Origin: Artemia franciscana
Taxonomy: Eukaryota > Arthropoda > Branchiopoda > Anostraca > Artemiidae
Assembly: GCF_032884065.1 (NCBI RefSeq)
Contig: NC_088875.1
Coordinates: 47,733,235-47,797,234 of the forward strand
Reading direction: 5' to 3'
Length of the DNA stretch: 64,000 nucleotides
The position numbers were made by a program, and so were the translations under genes. The notes beneath the pieces were generated by a model. That model was not told the DNA's origin. It saw only the letters and a list, made by a program, of their open reading frames with translations, and did not search any database. Position 1 is the stretch's first letter. Each line of letters opens with the position of its first letter. Below are positions 34,001 to 45,392 of this stretch, one piece after another.

Positions 34001-34460
34001 ACGAAGGTAAAATCGTTAATCTTCCAACGTTTGTGGTATTACCGTCATTTACAACTGCATCTCGCAAATGAATGTATTGTTCATGTGGAGCTTGGTCTGA
34101 TTCAGACGGATAAATAGCAAATATTCTGATTCAATTTTTGCATACATATCAACGATGTATTGGTGAAACTATTGACAGAAACTATTTTAAAATATAATTG
34201 TCTTCATCTTGCCGAATCATTAGTCATAGGAATAATAATGCATTGCGCTGCATTTCTTATTCATTTCTCTGTTAGTTGCTTGATTTATCAATTTAATATT
34301 AAAGTGATAGCCGTCGGCTCCATCTCAAAAAATGATAGGATATTGTAGGGCATCGTAGCATCGATGAGTTTCAGCAATTCTTACCAACTGAGCGTTTCAC
34401 TAATGAAGAATAATATCTCGAGGTAAAAACTGACCACCGACCATAACGATTTCCATTTCG
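31006..34460 (-). pseudogene. Helitron RepHel, decayed, right arm
   Basis: From right to left: YAQDAIG/GRPDLFITFTCNQSWDE Rep block; HUH box LPHAHILIWLHDK (about 33690); the linker SPCMAKGRCTKQYP; helicase start LTSEQKDIYDTIM; Walker A in LDSPAGTGKTFVIK (about 32250); motif Ia GIAATLLPGGRTAHAALKLP; Walker B LIIWDECTMAH; motif III LILLAGDFRQTLPII; and a C-terminal motif VI region LAFAITINKAQGKSLEK and FHGQLYVACS. Motifs I-VI are thus all visible. Breaks at 32565, 31975 and 31540-31360 and a loss between 33180 and 33027 inactivate it. Protein identity with the left arm is about 90% by eye. Confidence 0.88.
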
Positions 34461-34576
34461 ATAATTTTTTTTGTTTTTTTCCTTTTTTTCTTATTAGTTT
34501 TTTTTAGTGTTTTTCTTTTTAGTTTTTTTGTAGTTTTTACCTTTTTTAGTTTTTTTCCTCTTTTGTATTAATGCTA

Positions 34577-34654
34577 AAGCAAAGGTTCGAACCTGTAACC
34601 TCTTGAACCTAGAACCTGGAGCATAACGCCTTACCAACTCAGCTAATTCGGCTT
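34577..34654 (-). other. tRNA-like sequence in Helitron (copy 2)
   Basis: On the minus strand: GCCGAATTAGCTGAGTTGGT, then AAGGCGTTATG, ending ACAGGTTCGAACC followed by TTTGCT. TTAGCTGAGTTGG is a good A box and GGTTCGAACC a perfect B box, the two polymerase III promoter boxes of tRNAs. The anticodon arm is poor. The sequence lies just inside the Helitron 5' end, replacing the N-terminal ORF. It is related to 29519-29596, and a fragment also survives at 28498-28517. Confidence 0.5.
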
Positions 34655-34765
34655 GAATACATTCGTTTTTGAATTGGTATATGATGAAATAATTCAGACG
34701 TCATATGCGGACAAACACGACGTCAGTCGACAGACAGACACACAGCTTATTTTTATATATATAGA

Positions 34766-35695
34766 TTAAAACAAGTCAATTTTACCAGCTATTGGTACGT
34801 ACCTATTTTTGTGTTTTCAGTTTATACCTTACCATTGAAGTTGTCAACCCCTTTAAATTTTTAAACTGGTATATCTCATGAAGGAATTTTTTCTACCAAA
34901 AAATGGATGACATGTACTTTGATCAGCTCATCAAGAGCTATCGACTGCCGTAAAAAAAAATTTATATCTGTTTTAGTTCAAAAGTTGACTTTTCTGTCGT
35001 AGGCCAAGTTTCTAACGTCACCACTTAGAAAGGAGCAAAGGATTAACTCTAATCTCTTTAGCAATGGGAGCACTTATAAATTTTAAGAGGTACATCTGAT
35101 ACCATTTCTCTACAGCAATCCTAAGTCCGAAAAACCAAATGATAAACTCAGCTGAAATCACGAACAGAAATGGGCAGAAGAAATAGATGGCAGTACATTT
35201 GGTCTCCACTTTTTTATTTCTGCAATTTTTTTCTATTTATCACTCAAAGAAGATATATTGGCTGTGGGGTCGGGTAACTGCCACATATATTTAACATTTA
35301 TAGACCTAAGTCCATCTTCAGTTTGAAACTGGTGCCTGCCTGCTTGCCTGCTAGAACAGAGCTTTCCACTCGAAATCAGAAACATGTTTTGCTGAAACAA
35401 AAGCTTGATTACATAGCTTCAGATAGTTTTCTCTGACATCAGTTATAAAACTCCACTTCACTTCACACGCAATAGGCTCTGGCTCAAGGAAAAGCAAAAA
35501 CCATCTTTTTTTGCCCCAGGCAAGAGTTTTACGAAGCTTTCCAAAATACAAAGTCATATTCATCAATTCGACCAAAGGTTCATACTTTCGATAAAAGCCG
35601 CAGAGGTTAGACCCTTACCACATTCTAGGAATAAGCTGAAATCTAAAAATGTAATGTCTGACCGTATGTCAGACATTACACTGTCTTATATAAAA
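34766..35695 (-). repeat. Module M, right copy
   Basis: Inverted copy of 23266-24557, lacking the MITE. It begins at the Helitron 5' boundary with TTAAAACAAGTCAATTTTAC and ends near a small palindrome TGTCTGACCGTATGTCAGACA (35658-35678 region), then passes into the purine-rich tract. The shorter frames here have stops at different places from the other copies. Confidence 0.85.
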
Positions 35696-36425
35696 AAACG
35701 AAAAATAACAAAAAAAAAGAAAAAAGAAAACTAAGAAAAAAATATAAAAAAATAAAAAAGGTAAAAAACTAAAAAAAAAAGAAAAAAGAAAATACTAAAA
35801 AAAAGTTTAAAACTACAAAAAGAAAAAAAAAAGAAAAAAAGAAAAAAAAAAGAAAAACTAAAAAAGGAAAAAACTAAAAAATAAAAAAAATAAAAAAGAA
35901 AAAACTAAAAAAGAAAAAGGGAAAAAACTAAAAACAATAAAAAAAAAACTAAAAAATACAAAAAAATAAGAAAAAAGAAAAAACTAAAAAAGAAAAAACT
36001 AAAAAAAGAAAAACTAATAGAGGAGAAAAATCTAGAAAATAAAGAAGAAGAAAAAGAAAACTAAAAAAAGAAGAAAATTAAAAAACTAAAAAACTAAAAA
36101 AGACTAAAATGGAAAGAAGATGAAAAACTAAAAAAAACTAAAAACAAAAAAAACTAAAAAAAGGAGAAAAAACTAAAAAAGAAAAATTAAAAGAAACGAA
36201 AAACTAAAAAAAAACATAAAAAAAAACTTAAATCAGAAAAAAACAAAATAGAAAAAAACTAGACAAACTAAAAAAAATATAAAAAATTAAATTTAAAAAA
36301 AAAACTAAAAAAATAAGAACTAAAAAAGAAAAAGAAAAAAAAAGAAAAACTAAAAAATAAAAAAAAATAAAAAACTAAAAAAAAAAAAATTAAAAACTAA
36401 AAAAAAAAGAAAAAAGACAAAACTA
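35690..36425. repeat. A-rich tract, mirror of 22340-23265
   Basis: Nearly pure purine (AAAAACTAAAAAAGAAAA units). It is the reverse-complement type of the left T-rich tract and defines the outer limit of the inverted arrangement. Confidence 0.9.
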
Positions 36426-36599
36426 AAGAAAATGTATAGATAAGCTGAAGATAGAAGAATGTTCCGTGTTTTCATCCGTCAAGATGTCTACGATTGAAAA
36501 GGATAAATTTTTACTGGCTGCAAAGTCAATTTAGTCCCTTTTTTCTATACTATTTTGCTGTTGTTTTTCAACGCTGAGGATAGCCTTCGATCATGTGAT

Positions 36600-36651
36600 T
36601 ACTGATGTGAAAGTGTTGCTTTCGCAACACTTTAGCCGGCGAAGTCGGACA
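36600..36651. other. Strong hairpin GTGTTGC/GCAACAC
   Basis: AAAGTGTTGC TTTC GCAACACTTT forms a 10-bp stem with a 4-base loop, followed by TAGCCGGCGAAGTCGGAC. The same GCAACACTT sequence recurs at 36660 and 52800 beside the ankyrin/SOCS-derived sequence. It may be the subterminal hairpin of a second Helitron family, but no CTRR end could be fixed. Confidence 0.5.
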
Positions 36652-36652
36652 A

Positions 36653-36995
36653 AGGTTGCCGCAACACTTCACGTTGCCAGGGCAACATAGGTCTAGTATG
36701 TCCTTCCTTTAATAAATTATTGCTTCAACCGCATCTTAATTCCTCCGCATAAATTATGTATCTTCTCAAGCATTCTGATATATTTAACCCATTAACGATG
36801 TCACTAATTTTTGTATTATCTATGTTTTTCCAAATGGCATCCCGGTAAAATGATTTAAGTGAGCCGTCAGACTTTTCAGAGGCAAGTTTACACATTGTCG
36901 GATGCCATGGTTTTAATTTTTGAAAAACATGTATTGAAGCTGCGATTTGCTTGAATAGTTTCATAAATTTATCTTTGACATCTCTATTCAATTCT
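36653..36995 (-). pseudogene. 3' fragment of the ankyrin/SOCS gene
   Basis: About 340 bases match 52796-53145: the last 88 codons (from NRDVKDKFMKLFKQ to CLRRYIIYAEELRCG) plus about 70 bases past the stop. The SOCS-like part (SLKSFYRDAIW) has Cys to Tyr and other changes. The match breaks off at TTCTGAATTATA. Only the C-terminus is present, with no ankyrin repeats, so it is a partial copy rather than a gene. Confidence 0.85.
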
Positions 36996-36999
36996 GAAT

Positions 37000-37780
37000 T
37001 ATATGGATTGGAAATCAGAAGTTTTATTGCCCTTTTTAAGAGTCAAAGTGATCGGACAACTAGCTCCCCACTTACGTCTTATTTTGCCCAAGTGTATACG
37101 ATAAAAATTTTGAGATAGCCATTTGTTCGGAAAATAGTTTAAAGATCACATAACAAGGTCTTCGGGCTTGACACAACCCCGAACAAGGTTTTAACATAAC
37201 AAGGCTTTTTATGGAAGCGGTCGTGTGAAGTTTAGAGAAGGCTCATTTGACTGAAAATGCGAAGTTCTAGTTCCCTTTTAAGAGTCAAAAGTGATGGAGG
37301 GTAACTGGCCCTCCCCTGACACCCTCTTTTCCCCAAAGGCATCTGGTCGAAATTTGAGAGAGCCGTGTTGTTCACAATGATCCAACGATTATATAACAAT
37401 GCCTTCAGAGTGGACACTTACTCCCCCTCCCGCCGAGCTTAAGGACAAGGGTTGTAATTTCTGCCTGGGGCATATAAGGTTTTTTATGAAAGCGTTGGTT
37501 GTATAATCTTCGGATGTGATAGGGCTCATTTGATTGGAAGTTGGAAGTTGTATTGGCCTTTCTAAGATTCAAAAGCGAATGGAGGGCAACCAGCCCCTTC
37601 GAAGCCTATCATTTCCCAAAGACATTTGACCATAAATTTGAGAGAACTATTTTGTTCTGTAGTGTTGAAAGGTTCGGTAATGTCAACCTCCCCCCAGTCT
37701 TCAGGGTAAGGGTTGTAAGTTAGACGATTTTTGCGCATTGTTTAGGTATAGTACATGTTATTGAGAAAGGTACACATGTT
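37000..37780. repeat. Degenerate copies of the CCCTTTTTAAGAGTCAAAAG repeat
   Basis: Three successive units (about 37020, 37260, 37545) share TTTTAAGAGTCAAA, a C-rich ACTAGCTCCC/CTGGCCCTCCCC block and AATTTGAGAGAGCC/GAGATAGCC. The order is the same as in the repeats at 130-300 and 40140-40280. A fourth lies at 38750-38880. Non-coding. Confidence 0.65.
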
Positions 37781-39240
37781 TGAACTTTACTCTCCAAAAA
37801 AAAGAAGGGTATTCAAGTGAGCTTTTCAGAGAATATTGAGGAGTGTGTTGAACTAAATCAAAACACGTTATGTATATATGGATTTTCAGAAGGGAGTCAG
37901 GAATGACTTAGTATATTAATTTGGAACTTTCAGGAAATGATAAGGGACAGGATCCAAAAATCAAAGATACATGCTACCAATAACACTAAAACTGCCACCA
38001 CCACTACTACCTCACTACTTCATTTACAATATTCAGGGGAAATTTGAACTAAATCAGAAGACGCTATGTGGAATTACATTTCCAAAAAAGCGCATCCCAT
38101 GAATTGATTTGGGTATTAAGTTCAGAAGGAACTTTCAGAGAATGCTTAAAGGGGAAGATTATCTGACCAAAAGGCAATATGTGTATCTGCTATTACTATT
38201 AATACTACTGCTAGTATTACCAACACTACTAAAAAAAATTCAGCGTCTGTTGAAGGGGATGCTGAAGAAACCAAAGGTGTTATGTGCGTAGTGCTACTAA
38301 TGCTACTACAACTATTGCTGCTACACAAACGAAGAGTATCAAGGTGAAGCTTTCAAGGAATGTTTAGGCGGATGTTGAACTAAATCGAAACGAACTATGA
38401 GCGTGTAGATTTTCAAAAAGGTAACAAAGCAAAATCTCAAGAACGGCTTACATTATTAATTTAGACCTTTAAGGGTAAGTTATGGTGGATTTTGAACTAG
38501 CCAGAATGCACTATGTCTAAACTTTTAATACTACCATTACAGTTACTGTAACTAATAGCACTAATGGTATTAAGGTGAAACTTCTATAGAACGTTCATTG
38601 GGAGTTTTAATTAAACAAAAAAAAAAAAAAATTATATGCATACAGGTTTTCAAAAGGGCATATAAGCAACATCATAGGCACCGCCGCTCTATAATAGCTA
38701 TAAATATCGTTAAAACTTTTAAAGGAGCTAATTCGATTGGACATTAAATTTCTAGAGCCCTTTTTAAGAGTCAAAAGAGATTAGTGGGCAAGCTCCTCCC
38801 AATTCAATACGTTTTCAAAACAAATCCAGTCAAAATATTGAGATTTCCATTTTGTTCAGCATAGTAACGGTCCAGTAACTAACGTTTCTAGGGATATTGG
38901 GTATGTTAGCCCCTCATGATTATGCAATCGGTCCATTATGCTTTAAAGCTAATGTTGTTTAAAGCTAAATCGAAAGGCCCTGTGTGTATGGTTGCCAATA
39001 CGACAACCCGGCAATATATTGCGAACGAATCGGGGTGTTAAGTTGAAACTTTCGGGGCTGCTACTCTTACTACTTCTGCTCATACAATTTTAAGAAATTG
39101 AAAGAGTGCAAGTGTATCCAGGTTGAGCATAAATACAATTTCTTGGGAATCATACTAAGTTTTCAGGTCAACTTGAGGAAGTATTAAATTAAACAATACT
39201 AGCTGTGTCCAGATTAAAAATCGTTGAAAAATTTTCCTCA
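37780..39240. repeat. Degenerate tandem array with (ACT)n runs
   Basis: Units start with GTTGAACTAAATCAAAACACG-like phrases (about 37848, 38046, 38370, 38490, 38960), continue with ATTTTCAAAAAGG, and end in imperfect trinucleotide ACT/ATT/GCT runs (about 37978, 38190, 38290, 38530) before AAGGTGAAACTTTC. Unit length varies between about 120 and 330 bases. No coding signal; peptides from the triplet run are low complexity. Confidence 0.55.
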
Positions 39241-41370
39241 ACATGCAAATAGTAAGCCAAATTATGGATTCTTATAAAAAAAATCGAAAAGATTAGAATA
39301 TTATTTTTTCAACGGAAGAGACTATGTGAATAAAAAAACGAACGGAAATTAATTAAAAAAATTCTACAAAACAATTTTTCCAAAGAAAAGGAATGAGCTC
39401 CATTAAACCAAAAATGAGCAGAAATATTCAAATAATCTTCCAAGCGCAAAACTACCGCAAACTATCAAGAAATAAATAAACCCAAATCGAGCAGAAATTA
39501 CAATAAATAACCGAGTCAAAGTCGAAACGAGTAAAAGCTAACATCATTAGGGTTGATAACCCCCATGCCTTCTCAAGAACAGAAAATAATTTGCACTATA
39601 CTGAAAATAAAATACATTATAATTCTTTTCACTTTTTTGACTTTAATAAATAAAAAATGATTAAAAATTTAAGGAATAAAAATCAGTATCAAACAGTTCG
39701 TGGTAACGAGCTGTAATAAGGAGCGAGCCGGCTCAATAGTAACCGAAACTCTAAAAGATGGAATTTTGATACCAATAGTTACATCAAAAGAAACACATTG
39801 TAATGCTGATTTTAAATATATAAGTTTCATCAAGATCAGTTATACCCATCAAAAGTTAAGAGCCTGAGAAAATTTGCCTCATTTCAGAAAATAGGGGGAA
39901 ACACCCCCTAAAAGCCATAGAATCTTGTCGAAAATCACACCATCAGATTCAGCGTATCAGAGAAACCTATTGTAGAAGTTTCAGGCTTCTATCTACAGAA
40001 ATGTGGAATTTCGCATTTTTTGCTAGAAGACAGATCAGGGATGCGTGTTTGTTTGTTTTTTTGTTTTGTTTTTTTTCCCATGAATGATCGTATCGACTGA
40101 GTGGTCTTAGAATGTCGCGATAGAGCTCATTTTAAGGAAATTAAAAGTTCTAGTGGCCTTTTTGAGTGACCGAAAAAATTGGAGGGCACCTAGGCCCCCT
40201 CCCACGTTCATTTTTTCCCAAAAGTCACCGGATCAAAATTTTGAGATAGCCATTTTATTCACCATAGTCGAAAAAACTTAATAACTATGTCCTTAGGGAC
40301 GACTTACTCCCCCGCAGTCCCCGTGGGAGGGGCTGCAAGTTACAAACTTTGACCTGTGTTTACTTATAGTAATGGCTACTGGGAAGCGTACAGACGTTTT
40401 CAGGGGGATTTTTCTGTTTAGGGGGGAGATTTGAGGGGGGTTACGTGAGAGGATATTTACATGGAGAAACTTGTCATGGGGGAAGAGAATTTCAATGAAG
40501 GGGGCGCAGGGTTTTCTAGCATTATTTGAAAAAACAATGAAACAATAAATATGAAAAGTTTTTTCTACTGAAAGTAAGGAGTAGCATTAAAACTTAAAAC
40601 GAACAAAAATTATTAAGCATATGAGGGGTTTACCTTCTCGTTATACCTCACTCTTTACGCTAAAGTATTTTTCAGTAATTTCAACTATTTATTCTATGAC
40701 CTTTGTGATTCAGAGGTCATTCTTGAGGAATTGGGACAAAATTCAAGCTTTAGGGTAAAGAGCGAGGTATCTACGAGGGTTGAACCCCCTCATACACGCA
40801 ATAAAAACATAGAATATAAAAGTTCGTTACGTAAATTAATTCTTAAGTTACGTATATTTTTTACCAATGAAAACGTTTGTGAAATATTAGAAGTTCTAGT
40901 TGCTTTTTTAAGTTATCAAAAAATTGGAGGGCAACTAGGCCTCTTCCCTCGCTCCTTTTTTCTTAAAATCTTGCGATTAATTGCAATTAATTAATATGAA
41001 AATTTCGTTTTAATTATTTATGTTCGGAGAGCCAAGATCAAAACATGCATTAATTCCAAAACTTCCAGAAATTAAATATAAAAAAACAAGTTTTTTAAAT
41101 GAAAGTAAGGAGCAACATTAAAACTTAAAAAGAACAGAAATTACTAAGTATATGAAAGGGGCTTTTCCTCCTCAACGCCCCGCTCTTTGCGCTACAGTTT
41201 CTTACTGTTTTAAAAATAGAGTTAAGAGAAAGAGTCAAACTTTAGCGTAAAGAGCGGGGCATTGAGGAGGAAAAGCCCCTTTCATATACTTAGTAATTTC
41301 TGTTCGTTTTAAGTTTTAATGTTGCTCCTTACTTTCATTTGAAAAACTTGTTTTTTTATATTTAATTTGT
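39241..41370. repeat. Interspersed repeat, copy 2, with fold-backs
   Basis: 39740-39990 holds a block ending in TCAGGCTTCTATCTACAG. From 39990 the sequence follows copy 1 (1-1440) in the same direction, including the GGGGGAGGGGCTGCAAGTTA phrase. Two fold-backs are clear: about 40600-40800 and 41085-41362, the latter with arms of about 120 bases (GAAAGTAAGGAGCAACATTA … TAATGTTGCTCCTTACTTTC). 39360-39540 is a related inverted segment of the 5690-6010 type. Non-coding. Confidence 0.75.
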
Positions 41371-42240
41371 ATATTAAACTGACAATCCGCGGTAATTTTT
41401 TTTTCCAGAAAAGTACAAATTATGTCTGGTCTTCTTTTTTTAATTATTTTTATTAGTTTTGCATAAGCTAATTTCAAATAGAAAATCGCAGAGCCAAAAG
41501 AAGAAAAAGAATACAAAAGAAAAAATAATAATTAAAGTTGAAAAAATAACGTTTGAAAATGAAAATAGGGGGAGGGGGTGTTGGCACAAACTGGAGATAT
41601 GCGATGGGACATCAAAAAAATAATCAAAAAAATAATATGTCTGGACTTAGCAAAGTTTTTATTTTGTTTTTGTGTCCCATTTTTTTAAATCATTTTTCTT
41701 TTACATTTATATTTTTTTACAGTATTTTTGCCTTTTGTGCACAAATTGAGTTCCCTTGCAAATTTCACCTTTTATAACTTTTTCAGACATTTGTCGATGT
41801 GCTATTTGATGGTAGAAGCAATGAGTTTCAACGACTTTTTCAACGTATGTAAAATATTTGTATTGGCGTTTAATTAATATTTTCTTATTATTTGTAGTCC
41901 TTTTTCCAATTTTGTATGTATCTAGCAGTAAACATTTCGGCCATAAAAATGAACTTCGTATTCTATGATTCATATTTACATAGGTACTAATGCTATTATT
42001 ATTAACAATTTTTTTTATTTTTTTTTTATATTGAAGACAAATACTGTGTCTGGGATGTTAGAGTATATATGCTCAGTAATACTTGTGAGTACCAAGACAT
42101 TCTTAGCTAGTGAAACTTACGATATAAGTTACACAATGTCTGTTTATGTAAGACTAGATTGAACAAAATAAATGACAAACAAACGACAGACCTACCATAT
42201 TTCCCTATTGTCTCTAAGTTGTGTTTGATTGAGACTTACC
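41371..42240. other. AT-rich DNA without identified feature
   Basis: No motif-bearing frame. A short stretch at 41788-41848 (TTTTTCAG acceptor, about 60 open bases, GTATGTAA donor) looks exon-like but matches nothing I know. Confidence 0.3.
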
Positions 42241-43864
42241 ATAATCCAAGTAAACTGTTCGTCCTCATAATCCCGGGCTGAATGATAGATCAGCACTCAG
42301 TAGAGTCAAATTAATGCTAGAGAAACGCCCAAAGACACAAGCTATGAGTATTGTCGGAGTTTTGGCAATGTCGTGAACCAAATATAGCTGTCTTGAAAGC
42401 TATCCTAAGAAGACACTTGATCATAAATGGTGGTGACTTTAATGTTTACATCAGAAGGAAGTTATCCCCAGGCGACCGGGCTGTTACGAAAGCTATCCCA
42501 ATAAGAGACCTTATTGTATCAGCGGTGACTTAAATGCTCGCATAGAAAGTAAGTTATCCCCGAATGACTAAGCCCCACATGCACTCCGAGCTAGGTATTC
42601 AAGAGTCAACGCTCTAGTGCAGTTCCCCACAGATTATAATTTAACGGTAACCAATGGTTAGTTTCAACATATACCGTGTCGTAACTTCTCGTAGTATTCC
42701 AGATATGGAGGATATAAATCCTAAATTGACTACTTGCTGCGGTTTTCAAGACAGAAATTGTCAGTGATAGACTGAAGAGTGCAACGGGAAGCTGATATAT
42801 GGGTTTAAAAAATGGATCGGACCATCAAATGGGTAATACGAAAGTAAATGTAAGACAGACAGTTAAAACTCGAACAAGCACTCCTGATTGTTTCAACGTG
42901 GATAAACTTGAAGATGCCACTAATCTAAACCACCCACTATTCTAAACCACCCTTCCCGCAACCATTTTCAACTTTTATATCGGTTCTCGCCTCTCTTGTG
43001 TAAGTTTCCGGATCTTGAAGGGAAGAGAATTGGGACCTCTTAGATCTCCCAAATCCTGTTAACGACGTCACTGCTTCCTTCATAGGCCGGAGACACACCT
43101 GACGTTTTTTACCGAGTGTTTCTTAGAGACATATATGATAGGATCGAGACGGTAACATTTTGCAATAAAAAAAAACGCTCGGTAAAACAAACATCGACAG
43201 CAACAATGCAGCTGTCCATTGTCACTGCAATAAAACAACGGCAAAGTAAGCGATAGTTTATTTTAACGATTACGGGGAGATGGTGACTTATGGAACGAAA
43301 TAGAAGCGGACACACTCGGCTTTTTTTTTTACCGCTAACGACTGCTGATGAGAGTGTGTTTGTAAAGGGTGCATCATAAAAGAAAAAGAAATGTAAGTCA
43401 TAAATTAATTTCTTTCCTCGGAAGGGAAAAAGATGGTAGATAATTTGATTAGGAAGTTCTCAGAAATGCAAAAAAATTTAAAGTGTCAGAAATTTGTTTC
43501 TAAAGTAGCCCGTGCCTTTGACCCTCTACAAATCAAAGCCTAATTATGCTAAATAAAAAATGTATATTAATCCAATTTATGTGCCCTAAACTAAACACTA
43601 TTTTAACAAAATTTGAATTCATTTACGTTAAGAAATTTTCTATCTATTGCTGTTCTAAATAGCTAATAATTTAACTGCTTCCCCCCAGTGCATGAGGGAG
43701 GGGGCGAATTTTTTCAATTATTTTCAAAAATATTAAAATTCTTTGTCCTTCAATCGACGGTGGAAGAGCGTTAATGCCAGAAGTTGTTCTCTAATCATGT
43801 TATACACAATACTATGAATGAAATTAACTGTTGTTGCACGGTTTCAAATCTCTTTATGATCTAT

Positions 43865-44590
43865 AAAGATACTTCAAGTGAAACTCTCGTGTTAGCAGGG
43901 TACAATGTTCGTAAAGTGTTCGATTATCTCATTCACATCACTATGCTACTCCGTGCAGTGAAACGTAGAGTAAACCCCTCATATATCCAACGCCTTTGAG
44001 ACATGAATTCTCGTCTTAAAGTTTGCCTAATGCTTCGATCATTATCTGTAGCTGACAGCTCTCTTGTCTACGCTCCAAAACCCTGATATATTTGTCATTG
44101 TTGAAAAAAGTACATTTCAAGGTGCTGTTTCTTCCCCTATACTTTTTAAAAACGGAGTCCTTGAGGTAGATTCAGCTGTTCCCACATCTTTCGTCTTTGC
44201 CGGTCTTGATTTATCGTTCGAGATCGTTATCGTTAAAGATGCTTCAAGTGAAACTCTTGTGTTAGCAGGGTACGATGTTCGTAAAGTGTTAAATTATCTC
44301 ATTCACACCACTATGCTACTCCGTGCAGTGAAACGTAGAGTAAACCCCTCATATATCGAAGGCCTTCGAGACATGTATTCTCGTCTTAAAGTTTGCCTAA
44401 TCCTTCGATCATTATCTGTAGCTGACAGCTCTCTTGTCTACGCTCCAAAACCCTGATATATTTGTCATTGTTGAAAAAAGTACCCGTCAAGGTGCTGTTT
44501 CTTCCCCTATACTTTTTAAAAACGGAGTCCTTGAGGTAGATTCAGCTGTTCCCACATCTTTCGTCTTTGCCGGTCTTGATTTATCGTTCG
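43865..44590 (+). repeat. 370-bp tandem duplication inside LINE RT
   Basis: AAAGATACTTCAAGTGAAAC at 43865 recurs at 44235 as AAAGATGCTTCAAGTGAAAC, and the match runs for about 355 bases to GATTTATCGTTCG (44220 and 44590). Differences are scattered substitutions. Each copy encodes NVRKVFDYLIH or DVRKVLNYLIH (RT motif 3) and ends with QGAVSSPILF (motif 4); copy 2 has the better RQGAVSSP, copy 1 FQGAVSSP. Confidence 0.92.
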
Positions 44591-45234
44591 TATGTTATGC
44601 AGTCAACATTCTGAATTTTTGCTTTATTATCCAGTGTATAAGCGACATTTTTGCAATGCTACAATCTGAGTATTCTAATCTAGGTCTTCAGTTCAATACT
44701 GAAAAATCATAAGTTGCAAGCTTTAACTGGAAGCAAGTGGCACATGGGGATATACCTGTCGGAAATATTAGGATTAAGCCAGTAGATCATGTCACCTACC
44801 TTGGTCTTACCATTGGTTCTTTGAAAATGCACACTCAACAAATATTAATTGTTCACATTGAACGTAGAATTACTCTACCAAATTGTCTGTACATGTTTTT
44901 GAAAATGCTCACAAATTCTGACAAGTCAAAAATTCGTTCAATTTTATTCCGGTTCGCAAAATATCTTTTACGTTTTCCCCCTTGGACCAGCAACTCTTAT
45001 CTAGCTAGAAAATTCAGCATTGCTGACCCCATTATAGCTGTGGATAAGGAAATTCGTTTTTATGATTCCCGTTCGACAAAGTTGATCCCTACTTGGTTGT
45101 CGGTACTGGCCCAGCAGTTAAGATGTATTTGTTGTGTTTTTTTTTTAATGTTTGTGTTCACACTTAGTGTGTATTTCTTCTTCTTTTATTTTTTTCTCTC
45201 GTTTCTTGCTCCGTCATTTCCTTTCTTTGCATGA
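44235..45234 (+). pseudogene. LINE reverse transcriptase, second half
   Basis: Across frames: RVNPSYIEGLRDMYSRLKVC and TRQGAVSSPILFKNGVL (motif 4). Next is FVCYAVNILNFC where the catalytic YADD should stand (YAVN, catalytic Asp pair lost). Then LGLQFNTEKS (motif 6), and VTYLGLTIGSLKMH (motif 7/thumb) with a C-terminal part ending about 45120. The loss of the catalytic aspartates and the duplication show that it is dead. Confidence 0.75.
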
Positions 45235-45289
45235 CAGGTTTTCCAAATAATAATAATTATCAATAATAATAATATTGATAATAGATGGG

Positions 45290-45392
45290 TAATGCATACT
45301 TTGGGCTATATGTTTGCACATACGGGGGAGGGGGTAATGTATTTGGACAGTTTGAAGTCAGAAAACAATTCTTAGCTCATAATATAAGATAA
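45290..45392. repeat. Part of fold-back repeat interrupted by LINE
   Basis: GGGCTATATGTTTGCACATA, a G-run, and TTTGGACAGTTTGAAGTCAG match the repeat at 5195-5290 and its relatives. The LINE tail begins at about 45388. Confidence 0.65.

Larger units (their letters stand above)
30981..34765 (-). mobile_element. Helitron, right arm copy, with near-complete helicase
   Basis: The 5' terminus lies at 34765 (minus-strand TCTATATATATAAAAATAAG), abutting module M exactly as in the left arm. After a tRNA-like sequence and a T-rich stretch, RepHel coding starts part-way (about 34460) and runs to 31006. The N-terminal ORF and the first Rep segment are missing, replaced by the tRNA-like/T-rich piece. The canonical GC-rich hairpin 3' end is not present next to 31006; instead there is (GATA)n and another Helitron piece. 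Confidence 0.85.
42300..45295 (+). mobile_element. Decayed non-LTR retrotransposon with internal tandem duplications
   Basis: Endonuclease remnants lie at 42340-42720 (GGDFNVYIRRKLSPGD, then a second GDLNARIESKLSPND), and RT motifs at 43860-45230. The 3' end is a run of ATAATAAT/ATTATCAATAAT (45245-45285), the kind of AT-rich simple repeat tail found on several LINE clades. 42960-43780 between EN and RT holds no readable motif. Two tandem duplications scramble the frame: about 110 bases in EN and exactly 370 bases in RT. Inactive. The clade is uncertain. Confidence 0.75.

Noticed and set aside
37541-38328. Short frames in the ACT-repeat region
   Set aside because: Leu/Ser-rich peptides reflect trinucleotide runs in a degenerate tandem array; no frame is shared between units.
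41788-41848. Short exon-like stretch TFVDVLFDGRSNEFQRLFQR between splice-like sites
   Set aside because: Splice-like dinucleotides with 60 open bases are common by chance. It matches no part of MPND or PLD that I know.
42960-43780. Possible DNA transposon with GGCCGGAGACACAC end
   Set aside because: The start looks like a transposon terminus, but no inverted partner was found within the interval, and no transposase frame is visible.
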